A DNA stretch of 64,000 nucleotides from assembly GCA_030848705.1 (NCBI GenBank), contig CM061238.1, positions 48,771,133 through 48,835,132 of the forward strand, read 5' to 3'. The notes under the pieces were generated by a model, which was given only the letters and a program-made list of their open reading frames with translations, was not told where the DNA came from and ran no database searches. Both the position numbers and the translations under genes were made by a program. This document shows positions 46,571-58,260 of the stretch, in pieces (positions within the stretch are counted from its first letter, which is position 1; each line of letters begins with the position of its first letter). Source of the stretch: Heracleum sosnowskyi (Eukaryota > Streptophyta > Magnoliopsida > Apiales > Apiaceae).

Positions 46571-47844
46571 CTAAAGAATGAAATTTTGCACGAAGCGCAT
46601 AACTCGAAGTATTCAATTCATCCTGGAAGCACAAAGATGTATCGAGATCTTAAAATGAACTTTTGGTGGCCAGATATGAAAAGAGAAATTGCTGAATGGG
46701 TGAGTAAATGTTTTACATGTCAAAGGGTCAAGGCGGAACATCAAAGACCAAGTGGATTACTGCAGCCGTTAGAAATTCCTGAATGGAAGTGGGAACACAT
46801 CGCAATGGACTTTGTGGTAGGATTGCCTAGAACGAAGACTAACCATGATGCTATTTGGGTTATTGTAGATCGATTGACGAAATCCGCACATTTTCTTCCA
46901 TTAACGAGAGATTCTCGCTGGATAAGTTAGTTCGTTTCTATGTTAAAGAAATCGTGGTACGGCATGGAGTTCCAGTGTCAATAGTATTTGATCGAGACCC
47001 TCGATTTAACTCAAGATTCTGGAGAAGTTTTCAAGAATGTTTAGGCACCGAATTGAGAATGAGTACGGCTTATCACCCGCAGACAAACGGTCAAAGTGAA
47101 AGGACAATTCAAACCATCGAAGACATGCTTAGGACGTGTGCACTTGATTTTAAAGGTAATTGGGATGATCATCTACCCTTAGTAGAATTCTCATATAATA
47201 ATAGTTTTCACGCGAGTATCGGGATGCCACCTTACGAAGCTTTATATGGACGGAAGTGTCGATCTCCAATATATTGGGAAGAAGTTGGTGAACGGAAAGT
47301 GATAGGACCAGAATTAGTACAGCAGACAAAGGAAGTGATTGAATTGATTCAGAAACGATTGATAACAGCTCAGAACCGGCAGAAGAAATATGCTGACCTA
47401 GCAAGAAAGGATATGGGATTCGAAGTCGGAGAACAAGTGTTACTAAAAGTTTCACCATGGAAAGGATTGGTTAGGTTTGGAAAGAAAGAGAAATTGAGTC
47501 TGAGATACGTTGGACCATTTGAGATTTTGAAGCAAATTGGGAAAGTAGCTTACGAGTTAGCATTACCCCCGCATATGCAGCACGTTCATAATGTGCTTCA
47601 CGTATCCATGCTTAAGAAGTATCGACCAGATTCGAACCATGTAATAGAGTATGAACCCATAGAGGTCTAGTCAGATTTATCTTATGTAGAGCGACCAATT
47701 CAGATATTGGATCGTAAGGAAAAGGTATTAAGAAATAAGACTGTAGTGATAGTAAGGGTTTTGTGGAGGAATCCTAAGGTGGAAGAGTCTACCTGGGAGT
47801 TAGAGAGTGATATGTTAGAGAAGTATCCCCAGTTGTTTCCTTGA
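46571..47844 (+). pseudogene. Ty3/gypsy integrase and chromodomain of element E, frameshift and nonsense
   Basis: After the stop the frame continues with the HHCC zinc domain (HEAHNSKYSIHPGSTKMY, CFTCQRVKAEHQ) and the core start (MDFVVGLPRT, VDRLTKSAHFLP). A one-base shift near 46915 moves it to another frame with FDRDPRFNSRFW, NGQSERTIQTIEDMLR and the GPF/Y block YVGPFEILKQIGKVAYEL. TAG at 47668-47670 precedes the chromodomain-like tail (YVERPIQILDRKEKVLRNK, WELESDMLEKYPQLFP), which ends at 47842-47844. This tail is the hallmark of Tekay/Del chromoviruses. Confidence 0.88.
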
Positions 47845-47870
47845 TCTGATTCTGAGGACAGAATCCTATT

Positions 47871-47882
47871 AAGGGGGGAAGG
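47871..47882 (+). other. Polypurine tract of element E
   Basis: AAGGGGGGAAGG immediately before the 3' LTR. Confidence 0.88.
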
Positions 47883-47883
47883 A

Positions 47884-50800
47884 TGTAAGATCCGTGAACT
47901 TTATTAATAATATAAATTGTATTATATGTGTGGAATACTTATTATGAAGTATTTTGAGTTATAATGATAAGGATTGTTAAGTGTTTATGTGTTATTTGGT
48001 GAGTCGAAAGCCCCTTTCAAATATTTCGTCATTTGAAATCTTATTCAATTTTGAGCCCCGTTTTGAAAATTCAAGGGCCCCGTTGAAATTTTGTACATCA
48101 TTATTATTCCTTCGTCATCTGTGTTCGAATCATTATCGGAGGATTTCTTCATATTATTATATCCCTTATTATCCGATATGATCACTAGTAATTGTTTTAT
48201 TTAAAGGAAGAAAAATTATTCTAAACCCTAACCCTAATTTTTCTAGGGTAATTGATATATCGTCCGTATCAATAAACACATCTGTTATAGCCCCAGTATT
48301 CTTGAGCATTAGTTATATAATGATATGTATTGATTTGGATAATTATCAGTCTTTGTAGATGATTATCTTTTCGTAAAACGTGTTTTTAACCTAATTAGGG
48401 TTTTTAAACGAACCAGTGGATCAATATCGATCCAAAAATGTCATTTAGGGTATTATTTTTCACTAAGTATAAAAAGGAGAATCGTACATTATACCTCATA
48501 TAATCCGTATTACAAATATATAAAAATACAAAATTCCCGAACCGTGTTCTTGAATAATCAAACCAACTTTTGAAGGTGATATTGAAATCCAAATCCAAAG
48601 TTCAAGTACTCAAATCAAAGATCTCGAGCTCTAGTTTTCAGAATCTTCCAACCTCATCATCATCTGGTAATTTTTCGATTTATTATGAATTTTACAATTT
48701 TCGAATTAAATTAGGGTTTATGTTCAAATTGGGAATTTTCATTCTGTTGATTCTCCATTCAATTGGTTGCTTGTAACATGTTCCTAGGGTTCTAATTAGC
48801 AGGAATCCATGTCTTAATTTCATGTTTATGTTCGATTTTTACGGGTTTGATTTTCGGGTTTTGACCCGAATTCTTCTTTTATTGTGTGAGTTGTAAGCTT
48901 TATTTTAACATAAAAAATGTAGAGTTTCATGTACAAAATTTGTAGATCGGAAAATTTGTTTAAGGTCACCGGAAAATAGTCGGGTTTGGAGTTCCGGTGA
49001 TGTTTTTGGTTTGTTTTTTATCGGAATGTATTTGTATGGTTATTTGGAATGTTTTGGTATCAAAAGCCCTAAATTTGGTCGTGTTTTTTGCTCGCCGGAT
49101 TCTGGAAATGTCGCCAGATTCTGGAAAAATTCCGGTTGTTCTTGGCGACCCGTTTCTGTTCTTGGCGACCCATTTTCTGACCCGGTTTCAATCTTCAAAA
49201 CCCTAATTCATTTTAAGAAAACTGTTTTTGAATTTTATTTTTAAAAATAATTCGAAAATAGTTTAAAATCTTTAAAAATTCATATTTTAATTTTAAAAAT
49301 ATATTTTTAATTCAGAAAAATTCTGGAAAATTATATTTATTATTTTAAATTCGAAAATTTATTAAACTTAATTATTTTAATTATTCTTAATTAATAATTT
49401 ATTTATTTAATTAATTGATTAATTCTTTTAATCAGTTAATTCTTCAAAATTAATTATTAATTAAATTTAATTAATTTAAAATTCAGTTTAATTATTTTCA
49501 AGCCAGATTTATTATTTAAAAATAGTTTGAGCATTTAGAGAGTGTCAATTAATTTTATATTAATTGATTTAATTACTTTTAAATACTTATAATGGGATTA
49601 AAAATCCGATTTTTGATTTAAAAATTATTTGTGACTTATTTAAATTCGAATAAGCTTCGTGTGATGTTTTAAAAATGTTTATAAGTACTATATGGTTCGT
49701 ATGAGTTGTGTAATGTGTTTTATAGTCCGGAAATGCCCGTACGAGGGCTAGTGTCTGAATTTTAAATACCGTAAATTAGACCGGACGTCCGATACGTAAC
49801 CGGTTACTTGTTTAAATGCGATAATGATTATGATTGTGTGTCAAGGATAGAATGAGGATAGTTAGACTTACTGTTATAAGTTGTTTATTATAGAATCGAG
49901 TTCCCGGAGCAAGGGAAAGGGGAAAGTAGAGTGAACGAGGTAGAAAACCGACAGCGACGTAGACCAGGCAAGTATCTGTGCCTTTATTTGTGATAAATTG
50001 TTACTGTCTTCAATACTTACATGTTATTACCCCAGAACAATTTAGATTATCAATCCTTACCCGTACTTGAGCAACTGATTCCATTTTCGTAAATTTTCTT
50101 AACTCTTTGATTTGATCCGCATCGGAAACCCTTATTTCCAAATTCATCTGATTTTGTCTACAACCATTGATTGTTGATTATCATCATTTGATTATTGCCT
50201 ACAACCATTGATTGTTTGATTCTATCATTGACTATTGATTACAATCATTGATTATTGATTACAACTACTGATTACCTTCTTGAACGAGTACATCGTACCG
50301 TTGAACCCATTCTGAATCTATTTCTCGGACTTTCTTTGATAATGAATAGTTGAAGCTCTTTTGCAACTATTACACCCCGTTATTGTGTACTTATCTTGTT
50401 ATGCATATTATTGCGTATACCTTGTGATAGAATTGGCATGTTTTAAAATGAGACCAGTAATGGTCGGGCCATATTTATGGTCGGGATAATTTAAGGCCCA
50501 GATTGGCCTAGGATCCAGTAGAGGACTTTGCTATAAGCAAGTCCGGGGTTGTTGCGTGACTGATCAGCAGCACAACCTTTGTATTTGAAAAATGTAGAAG
50601 TCCAATTCTAATTCCTCTTTCTTCATTAAAGATTGTTAAAAGCATATGTTTGACTTGTGTATTGTTGATTCAGATAATTGAATTCTTTCCTTTCATTATA
50701 GAACTGTGATTGATACATATATCATGCTTGCTGAGCACATGTGGCTCATACTTGTTTTGTTTCTAACCCTATTCCAGTGAAGCGAGAGAATGAGCAGACA

Positions 50801-51109
50801 CAGCGCTAGTGACAGTTCTCCCGATGCTAGGAGACCACCCCGAGTGATTTTCATTGGACGGGTAGTTGTTTTATCTTGGAAGTTAGACTAGATGTCTAGC
50901 TTTGTATATTAAGTGTGTAATAACTCTAAAAACTGGTTTGTAATAATTATGACTTAGAAGCTTGTTTCATGCCATAATCTGGATGCGGTCTTGGATAAGG
51001 GGTATTTTATGTTATTATATATTATGCATGTGTTATATTCAGGTTTATATTGTGTACCGTTGGTCGGGTGACTCCCCAAATCTGTACCCCGGGTTTGGAG
51101 GGCGTCACA
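47884..51109 (+). repeat. 3' LTR of element E
   Basis: 3226 bp. Same ends and content as the 5' LTR; differs by a 9 bp deletion near 48545, a deletion of about 50 bp near 48880, a small tandem duplication of TTCTGGAAA-containing sequence near 49105-49125, and scattered substitutions. Non-coding. Confidence 0.92.
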
Positions 51110-51156
51110 CTTATGGTAGTGCAGACTTACATGATTCTCAAGACCCATATGCATGA
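51110..51156 (+). pseudogene. Endogenous caulimovirid ORF2, last codons
   Basis: After the target duplication the viral frame resumes with YGSADLHDSQDPYA and a TGA at 51154-51156. Together with 37597-38893 it completes ORF2. The short length and the exact join across CTTAT show that element E inserted into an existing viral copy. Confidence 0.75.
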
Positions 51157-51560
51157 ATCAGATTTTACTATTCATCAGTCAAAACAACAGTCAACCGACC
51201 AGTTACCCAAGTAAATTGCTTTTACTTTTGCTTTTACCCATGTAAATTACTTTTACTTTTGCTTTAACCCAGGTGAATCACTTTCACTTAAGTAAGATGT
51301 TTTTTACTTTTACTTTGTAATAATTGAAAGGTTATTCCTTTCCTGTATTTCGCTCTATAAATATGAGCTTCCATTGTATGTTTAAGGCAGGATGCAAACT
51401 GCTTTGTAAGTTGGATTCTCTCTTCTGATTCATCTCTTTTCTTTTCTCTTCTTGTTCTCCAGTATTGTATGTACTTCTTGTATATAGCAAGTAACTTCCA
51501 TTAAATAATATATATTTCAGTAAACCTGTTTTAAATTTATATTCAACTGTGAGGTCCCTT
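51157..51560 (+). promoter_or_regulatory. Caulimovirid intergenic region with TATA box and direct repeats
   Basis: Downstream of ORF2 come imperfect repeats of CTTTTACTTTTGCTTT (51218-51275), then a TATAAAT box at 51356-51362. An AATAAT-type AT-rich stretch near 51505 might be a poly(A) region. Caulimovirids transcribe a genome-length RNA from a promoter placed after the last ORF, so this is the expected place. Its activity cannot be judged from sequence. Confidence 0.6.
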
Positions 51561-52545
51561 TCCTTACTTCCCCTGCATCATCATCTGCATACCGGCTCCT
51601 TGCCTGGTTCCCTCTGCATCATCCAATCAATCCAGTCCATGATGTGGACATAGTAAACAGATTTCAGAGTTATTTGCTAATCTAATGGCCCCTCTATATG
51701 CACAACACACAACTAAATTACACACTCCCACACACAATCACACATATTCCCCTCCGTTTTTAATTTGACTTTTCCCGTCAATCGGAGAGCTTTTTTTTGA
51801 AATCCGACTTCACCGTATTTTTCTCCATCTCCCAACGATCAATTTGCATACCATATGTGCTATGTTTCGACGCGATTTGAAAAAAAAAATTATTTAGTTT
51901 GTAGTTTGTAGTCTAAGAGTGGTTTGTATTGGAGTAAACCCTATATGTATATATATATATATAGAGAGAGAGAGAGATAGATAAACAATGAGAGAGAGAA
52001 TGTGAGAGATAAACAATGAGAAATAGAAACTTATCGACATTTAAAGCGAGCAAGAATTGGACAATATGGGAGCAGCCACCGAGAAATTCGGAAATAAGTG
52101 TTTGGCATAATTAGGGTTCATAAAGACCGAACCCTCTTTAACGAGGTCTTTTTCGCTTTCAGGAGTTTGGCAAATCCGAATGAATATATTTCAATGATTA
52201 AATAAAGTATTAATATAAATGTTGAAAAAGTAATTTGGAAATTATGAATCATGTAGTCTGAATATAATATACATAATTAAAAAAATAAGTATAAAATCCT
52301 AAAGAAAAAATACAAATAAATTTTAAATAAACAATATCAATAATTCAGTGAAGAAAAAATAAAGAAATTTACAAAAATATATATGTTTTTCACTTTTATT
52401 TTTAACTTACTGTTACTGATTTATTATTTTAATTCAGTATTATCGTTTTTGCCGTTACCTTCAGTTTTATACTTATCTGTTTTTAATAATACGAACATCC
52501 TCTAACCTCTGTCTTATTTGTAAGTTCCGATAATCTCAATCCGTA

Positions 52546-52578
<33 letters not shown>

Positions 52579-52582
52579 GGAT
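51561..52582. other. Unassigned AT-rich DNA with microsatellites; possible viral leader at left
   Basis: No gene seen. The left 100-150 bp may still be viral. The rest contains AG-rich repeats (51960-52020), an inverted AAAGACC...GGTCTTT near 52123-52151, and TC followed by AC dinucleotide runs at 52543-52579. This may be host or older repeat DNA. Confidence 0.5.
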
Positions 52583-53438
52583 TGTTAACTGCTAATTGCT
52601 AATAGGTAATTGCTTTGTGTAACTGTTTGTCACAAGATTGTAGAAGAGGGGGGGGGGGGGGTTGAATACATTCCTTTAAAATATCCAATTCTTTTTCAAA
52701 CACTTAGACAATACAACAAAAATAAAAGAACACAACAATTAAAAATTTAGGTGGATTGAATGTTCCACCTGAGAGATTTTATTTGGAGAAATCTCTGTAA
52801 TGTTTATGAACTAAACACACAGCTGCATTACAGTGTTTTTGCTTCAGCAGTTACACGAGTATTTTGCTAAGGCACTCATAAAACTATCTGATTTCTTAAC
52901 CTTCAAAAACACTATTACACTTGGTTATATATCCCAAGTTTACAAGTCATTCTAAGCTACTTAAAGTTACACAGTAGATTAAGCTCAGAAGATTGTTTTT
53001 TCACTCTAAGTCCACTGGGTCCTTTGATGATTTGCCTTTTAAGTTGAATGTCCTTCTTCAATCATCTCTATTGACTAGATAAAAATAAAATGCTCCTTTT
53101 TTATTTAGAGTTACCAAGATTGTTGGTTTTCATGCTCTTTTTGTTCCATCAACACATGTGGTCTATCAGGCCTGTCTCTATCACATTTTTAACTTCTAAT
53201 TATTGACATTACATCCGTTGAGGTTGATTGGACTCACATCTGTTGATAGCTTTCTTCATATCTATTGATAGAGTACTAACTACATCCGTTAATGGGTGAA
53301 GTCATATCCATTGAAGGTTGAATTGTATCCGTTGATGACATCTTCACTTATACAGAATTACAAGGCATATGATATTAATTAACCAACATATTTTGTATAT
53401 CCATTGATAGTCAACATGACTTATTCAAAAACCTAACA
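52583..53438 (-). repeat. Sirevirus-type solo LTR C, related to LTR B
   Basis: Starts TGTTAACTGC and ends AAACCTAACA on the plus strand; the inner edge could instead be TGTTTGTC at 52624. It shares with LTR B the AGATTGTAGAAGAGG-polyG-TTGAATAC block (52634-52671), TTGGTTATATAT TATA region (52922-52933) and TAGTCAACATGACTTA (53408-53423). It has drifted forms of the B word (CCGTTGA at 53215 and 53328, CTGTTGAT, CTATTGAT, CCGTTAAT). No primer site or gag follows on either side, so I call it solo. I could not find a target duplication. Confidence 0.7.
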
Positions 53439-53920
53439 ACTATACTAAACTATTATTAAAACTTAAAAAATAAAATAACAATTATTAAATCAAACAAGCA
53501 AAAAATCAAAAAAAAAAAATCAAAATTCATATAATTTAATTAAAAAAATAAATTAAATCACATATATTACATAACTAAAAACTCTTTCAGTTATACTTTA
53601 GTTACTAAACTATTATTGTAAAGCATAATGTAACATAAGATGAAGCAGAGATAACTACAACTCAAAAAAGGACAAGACAGAAAATAATATTAACAGAAGC
53701 ACAGGAATCCAGAATCAAAGAAGAAAAGGTAAATTCAAAAAATCAAAATATGGTATGAATTCTTGAAGTCCGTAAATAGGTCACGGAAAGAAGTTCATGA
53801 AAATGTTCAAGCCTCAGTGACAATCAAAGAAACAAGACTTTCAAGACTACAGAAGTATGTAAATGATTTAGGGTTAGTATCACAGGATTTCAGTGATTTA
53901 TTTGAAGCAACCAGAACGAC
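53439..53920 (+). repeat. AT-rich flank and left part of the 5' LTR of element D
   Basis: About 150 bp of AT-rich DNA, then sequence that belongs with 58261-59061 as one LTR, since the CACTA element with target duplication GAC separates them. The outer LTR edge is not recognisable, perhaps truncated. No gene. Confidence 0.5.
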
Positions 53921-54109
53921 CACTACGCCATAAGTGGGCAATAATAACGCTTTTTTCAGTGTTACCAGCAAAAGTGTAACCATATATGTCTTAAAATTGA
54001 TCTATGCTTACAATTTTTATTAGTGTTAGCATTGCTATAAATCAGTGTTATAGTAGACGTCATTTAGTATCTATGGTAACACCGAAATTGGTGTAGCGGT
54101 TGGTCTTAA

Positions 54110-54965
54110 AAAAATGTGTAACAATTAGTCTTTAAAAATCAACAAAAAATGGGAGGCCGGATATATATCTGAAAATGAGTCAATAAAAACAGGCGGGCTA
54201 AAAAATTTGTCCAAATATTTCATTTAAGCGGGTTAAATTTCAATTATTCCCTCTGTCTCAATTATTCACTCACTCCCTATCTCCCTCTCAACTTTCTCTC
54301 TCTCTCTCTCTCTCAACTCTCTCCCAGATTTCAATTAAACACGGGTTCTTTTACGGGTTCAATTAGGGTTTTCTCTGTACAAGTTCTTCATGGGTTCTCT
54401 CTCACCGGATGTCTACAATTAGGCTTATAGATTAGGAGTTCAATTAGGGCTTCAATTACGGGTTCAATTCAGGTCCTCTCAAAGTTCTTCTTGTTCGATT
54501 ACATTCTCTACTTGATAAGGTATTCATCTTGTTCTTCTTATTTGTGTTAACATGCTTATTTGCTTATTCTTCTTGTTCAGTCGGGGCTTGTAAATTAGGG
54601 GTTCTCTTCGGGTTCAATTGGGGCTTGATTTTTATTGGATTTTTTACGATGTATGTGTGGATTGATTGAATTTATGTAAAATGAATTTGATAGAAATGGT
54701 GCATAGAGAGAGACTAGTGCGGGCGAATTTGAACTTGGATCTGTATTGAAGTAATATAACATTTATTTGATTGAAATGGTGCGATAAATCGAGATTGGGG
54801 CTGATGAATGGGAAGTTGGATGCGTAACGATGCTTAATGGATTTCTTATGTTACTTGAACTGATAGGAAGTGAATATACAGGGATGGTGGAATTATTGAA
54901 TTGATATGATTGGAATAATGCTTTTCTGGTTGATGTATTGATTTACTTGTGTTTTGGATTTGCAG
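54110..54965 (+). other. CACTA interior, probable captured 5' flank or untranslated region
   Basis: A TC dinucleotide run (54296-54314), repeated GGGTTCAATTAGGG-like phrases (54354-54475) and an AT-rich intron-like stretch lie ahead of the first captured exon. This could be the promoter, 5' untranslated region and an intron of the captured gene; I cannot prove it. Confidence 0.4.
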
Positions 54966-56510
54966 TGATGTGGATGCAACGATGTTGGCTTGCATTGCTT
55001 TTTCGTGTCCTAATTTGCAATCTCTGGAGATTTTTACTTCTGATAGCTCGGTTAATCGGATTACTGGGTAAAATTCATAGCTTTGTTATTTTGCTATAAA
55101 TCTATTCTATATTCAGTTTAAGTGTGAGTGTGTATTTTAGTAGTGGATGCAATGAAAGGTGCTCACTAGCTTTTATAATGGAACCGTACTTGTTCATTTC
55201 ACGTTTGATTAGAATCTCGTTTGACAATCAATCATATTCAAGCTATCATAGTTCACTTATGTTTTGACTCAAGCCATTCACTTTATTTACCAAATTAGAT
55301 TTAAGCATTAATCTTCTTCCACATTCTAAGAAGGCGTTTAGTTTGTGCTTATGTCCTGCCAGTTGCTTGAAACTGCCTTGCTTGAATACTCATATGCAGT
55401 ACTAATAAAATACTTCATGTTGTGCAACTTACTTTGACTTTCTGTTCTTTGGTAGTCACTGTTTATCTTGTAACTTTTTCCCTCTTGAACTGATCTATTC
55501 AGTTTAAAGTTAAATCAGCAATTTCATCCACGGTTTCCAGAAATTTGTATCTTGTTTCAGTTTAATCATATGTCATCTACGAGGTCTATACATGAAGTTT
55601 TTATATTGTTTACATTTCTGTGTCATATTCTTATTTTATTTCATCTTTCTTGTAATGTGAATTCTCCACTTTTTACTTGGTGGACAAACGAATGCATTTT
55701 TTTATTGTATCCTAGGGAACTGTGTATGTTGTAAGTTGTAGCAGCGAATTGGGGTTAATTTTTTATTTTTTTTGGTGCAGGGATGAATTGAGTCGCTTTG
55801 TAGCTGATAAACGCTGTCTATCAAGTCTTAGAATGGAAGGGTGTGGTAACCTTGGTGGTTTCAATATTTGTTCATCAAGTCTATCCACACTATTGCTTTC
55901 CAATCTTCATTCCCTGACCAAGATGGTGAATATTCTGCAACCCTTGGTCCGTTGATGTCTGGTATTTGTACTGTGCTTTCTGTGTTTTGACGGTTAAAAC
56001 TGGGTTTTCATTGTCTATATAGGTTTTTAACTGCCCAAATTTGAAGGAAATCTCCCTAGATTTTTGTCGCCAAGAGAACGAATGTACTGATCTTACTACC
56101 ATGGTAGATAGTCTCGGAAGAAGCTGCCCGAGATTACAAAACATACACATTGTTTCTGCTCGACTTTCACATGCTGTTGTGCTTTCTCTCACTGCTGCCA
56201 ACTTGAGGTTTTTTCAGTGTTTCTTTTGTTGGTTGATGGCTCAAATACTGTTATTTAATTACTCTACTTATAAGGTTGTAATAATCAGTATGTAAAATAA
56301 TAAAGTTCTTTGTAGATCTACTTTTACAAGTTCCATGAGGGTTATTTTATTTTATTTTGTCTGCAATAAGAGAAGATGAAAAATCTGACAGAAGTTTGAC
56401 GTTGCTTCACTATTCAGGTGTTTGCGAATGCTCTCTCTTGTCCTTGGAACTGAAATAACCGATGCATCTGTTGCAGCAGTTGCATCAAGTTACTCAAATC
56501 TGGAATTGCT
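54966..56510 (+). pseudogene. Captured F-box/LRR-type gene fragment (possibly FBL17-like), four exons
   Basis: Four exon-like pieces join in frame across GT-AG boundaries: 54966-55067, 55781-55925, 56023-56207 and 56418-about 56504. Encoded blocks are typical leucine-rich repeats: LACIAFSCPNLQSLEIF, RCLSSLRMEGCGNLGGF, NCPNLKEISLDF, SCPRLQNIHIVSARLSHAVV and RMLSLVLGTEITDASVAAV. In the intact plant gene these would be the substrate-binding part of an SCF ubiquitin ligase subunit. The F-box end and the last repeats are absent. Retained introns mean the piece was captured as DNA. The FBL17 assignment is from memory of the family and less certain than the LRR call. Confidence 0.7.
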
Positions 56511-57540
56511 TGTCCAAGTGAAACCGGGACCGGGTTATCCCTGGAAAGGCTTTTGCGAAAATATGCCTGTAGCCTCTTCCTCTTTGTTCCTGGAATAAAA
56601 GAATATATTCACTGAAGCAGAAGTAATTTAGTAGAGTGCATGCTGCATCTATTTTTTACATGTCTATGTTTCTGGTGATAGCTATTAAAGAGTTGTAACT
56701 TTATTGCTATAAGTATATTCAACTAGCATAAAAGATTTATAAAGGTGAAGCTCTTAATTTTTTTCCCAATACAGGTAAGGTTAAGATGTGGATTAAAAAA
56801 TGAGATTAGTGATGTAGATGAGCCCAGCCGTTGCGAGTAAAATACAGTTATACTTGTTTAATCGTTTAAATATATTCGCCTGCATTCTGAATCTCTATTT
56901 TGTGTTATCAACAGGTAAAGAAGGATTTGCTACATGAAATGACTTGACCCATGCATGTTCAGTCATGATTCAGGCCAATGAAGTCGTACCAGATGAAACA
57001 CTTACTGGACACAAACAAGATCAAGGTTAGGCATTTTTAGCTACTCGTACATACATTAAATCTGATTTAAGAAATTCGTTAGTTTTGTTTTTGATTTATA
57101 GTGATCATGTTCCTTTATATATTATATTTCCAAAATCGTTCAGGCTTGGAGTATGTGATTTCACCTCAATTTTCTGTCTAGACCAGATAGAACATCAGTT
57201 ACACTCAAACAAACTAGAGTTGTGCTTATTTAATTAGCTAATCGTGCAGATATCATACTACTGGCTCAGACAAGGCCTCCCAGGCTACCAGTTTAAAACA
57301 AATCTACGAGGTCGTTCCTTGCTCCTTATACAGAATTTTCTCTTATATAGTATGCAGATGTAGAATATTCTACGGAAGTAACTTCCTATTCAATTAGATA
57401 TTCCTTGCATCATGTATTGACACTACTTTGTTGTTATAGGTTGAAGGGCTTATGATGGACATTACTGCAGTTGAAGAAGAAATTACAAGATGGCCAGGAA
57501 CTTGAAGAGGCAAAACAAGCTGGAATAGAGTTGAGTTGGG
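56505..57540 (+). other. CACTA interior, possible further captured fragments
   Basis: Directly after SNLELL the frame continues into unrelated sequence (VKPGPGYPWKGFCENMP) and stops at 56596-56598, suggesting a join of two sources. Short splice-like pieces at 56930-57030 and 57440-57510 (LMMDITAVEEEITRWPG) could be pieces of another gene. I do not recognise them. Confidence 0.35.
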
Positions 57541-58238
57541 TTTTAGATGTTGGTTTTTGTAGTAGATATGGATGATTGATTATTATGTATTGGAATGGTG
57601 TGAATTTGATGTAGTTATTTTAGATGGTTTTTTATGTATTGAAATGGCTTCTGAACAGCCTGCTTATGTATTGGAATGTTTGGTAATATTTTGAATGGGA
57701 AGTTCTATATTTCAATATCATATGTTGCTATTCTATATTTAAAGTGTTGGTAAAAATCATGCAAAGTGTAACCATTGATTCCAAAGTATTTAGTCTTTAT
57801 GTGTTGGCAAAAGTATAGCAAAGTGTTGGCACAAAATCTAAAAATGTTTAAGAAAAAGTGTAGGCATAGTGGTAAGGGTGTTGGTAAAAACATCTGAGTG
57901 TTTCATAATTTTGTGTTAGAGTAGTACTGAAAATGTGTTGGCATAGGTCTATAGTAATACTATTAGTAGTGTTACTACAAAGATAACTGTGTTGGTATAG
58001 ATCTATAGCAACAACTAATAATATGTAGCCACAGAAATAAAAAGTGTTGGCGTAGGGGTCTACGCCTACACATTTCTCCCGTGTTACCAAAAACTACAAA
58101 AGTGTTGGCATAGACCCCTATGGTAGCGGCCCTTTTTCTAACACCCTCAAATTTGGTCAAAGTGTGACCATAGCCTATTTTTTTCCTTTTACCAACAGTT
58201 TTTTGGGCTATAACCACACTTTTTCAGGTGTTGCTGTA
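57541..58238 (+). repeat. CACTA right subterminal repeat zone
   Basis: From about 57740 on, units such as AGTGTTGGCATAG, GTGTTGGTATAG and GTGTTACCAAAA recur in both orientations, with CTATAG(C/T)AA(C/T)A between them. The matching left zone at 53940-54110 has GTGTTACCAGC and GTGTAACCA. These are the arrays transposase binds in CACTA elements. Confidence 0.75.
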
Positions 58239-58260
58239 GCCCACTTATGGCGTAGTGGAC

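Larger units (their letters stand above)
38894..51109 (+). mobile_element. Tekay-type Ty3/gypsy chromovirus E, full-length with point defects
   Basis: LTRs 38894-42159 and 47884-51109 begin TGTAAGATCC and end GGCGTCACA. The target duplication CTTAT is perfect (38889-38893 and 51110-51114). Inside are a primer site, a small pre-gag ORF, gag, protease, RT, RNase H, integrase and a chromodomain-like tail, the gypsy order. In the first 180 bp compared, the LTRs differ by about three bases, so the insertion is fairly young and younger than the viral ORF2 it splits. Five nonsense codons and one frameshift disable gag-pol. Confidence 0.93.
53921..58257 (+). mobile_element. Non-autonomous CACTA (En/Spm) transposon carrying gene fragments
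   Basis: Perfect 19 bp terminal inverted repeats, CACTACGCCATAAGTGGGC at 53921 and its complement ending at 58257, flanked by the 3 bp duplication GAC (53918-53920 and 58258-58260). Subterminal regions (53940-54110 and 57700-58240) are full of AGTGTTGGCATAG / GTGTTACC-like repeats in both orientations, as CACTA transposase-binding zones are. I see no transposase. The interior holds exons and introns from a plant gene. At 4337 bp it fits a Pack-CACTA. Confidence 0.92.

Noticed and set aside
52543..52579. TC/AC dinucleotide run as a regulatory element
   Set aside because: Plain microsatellite next to an LTR edge; nothing else supports a function.
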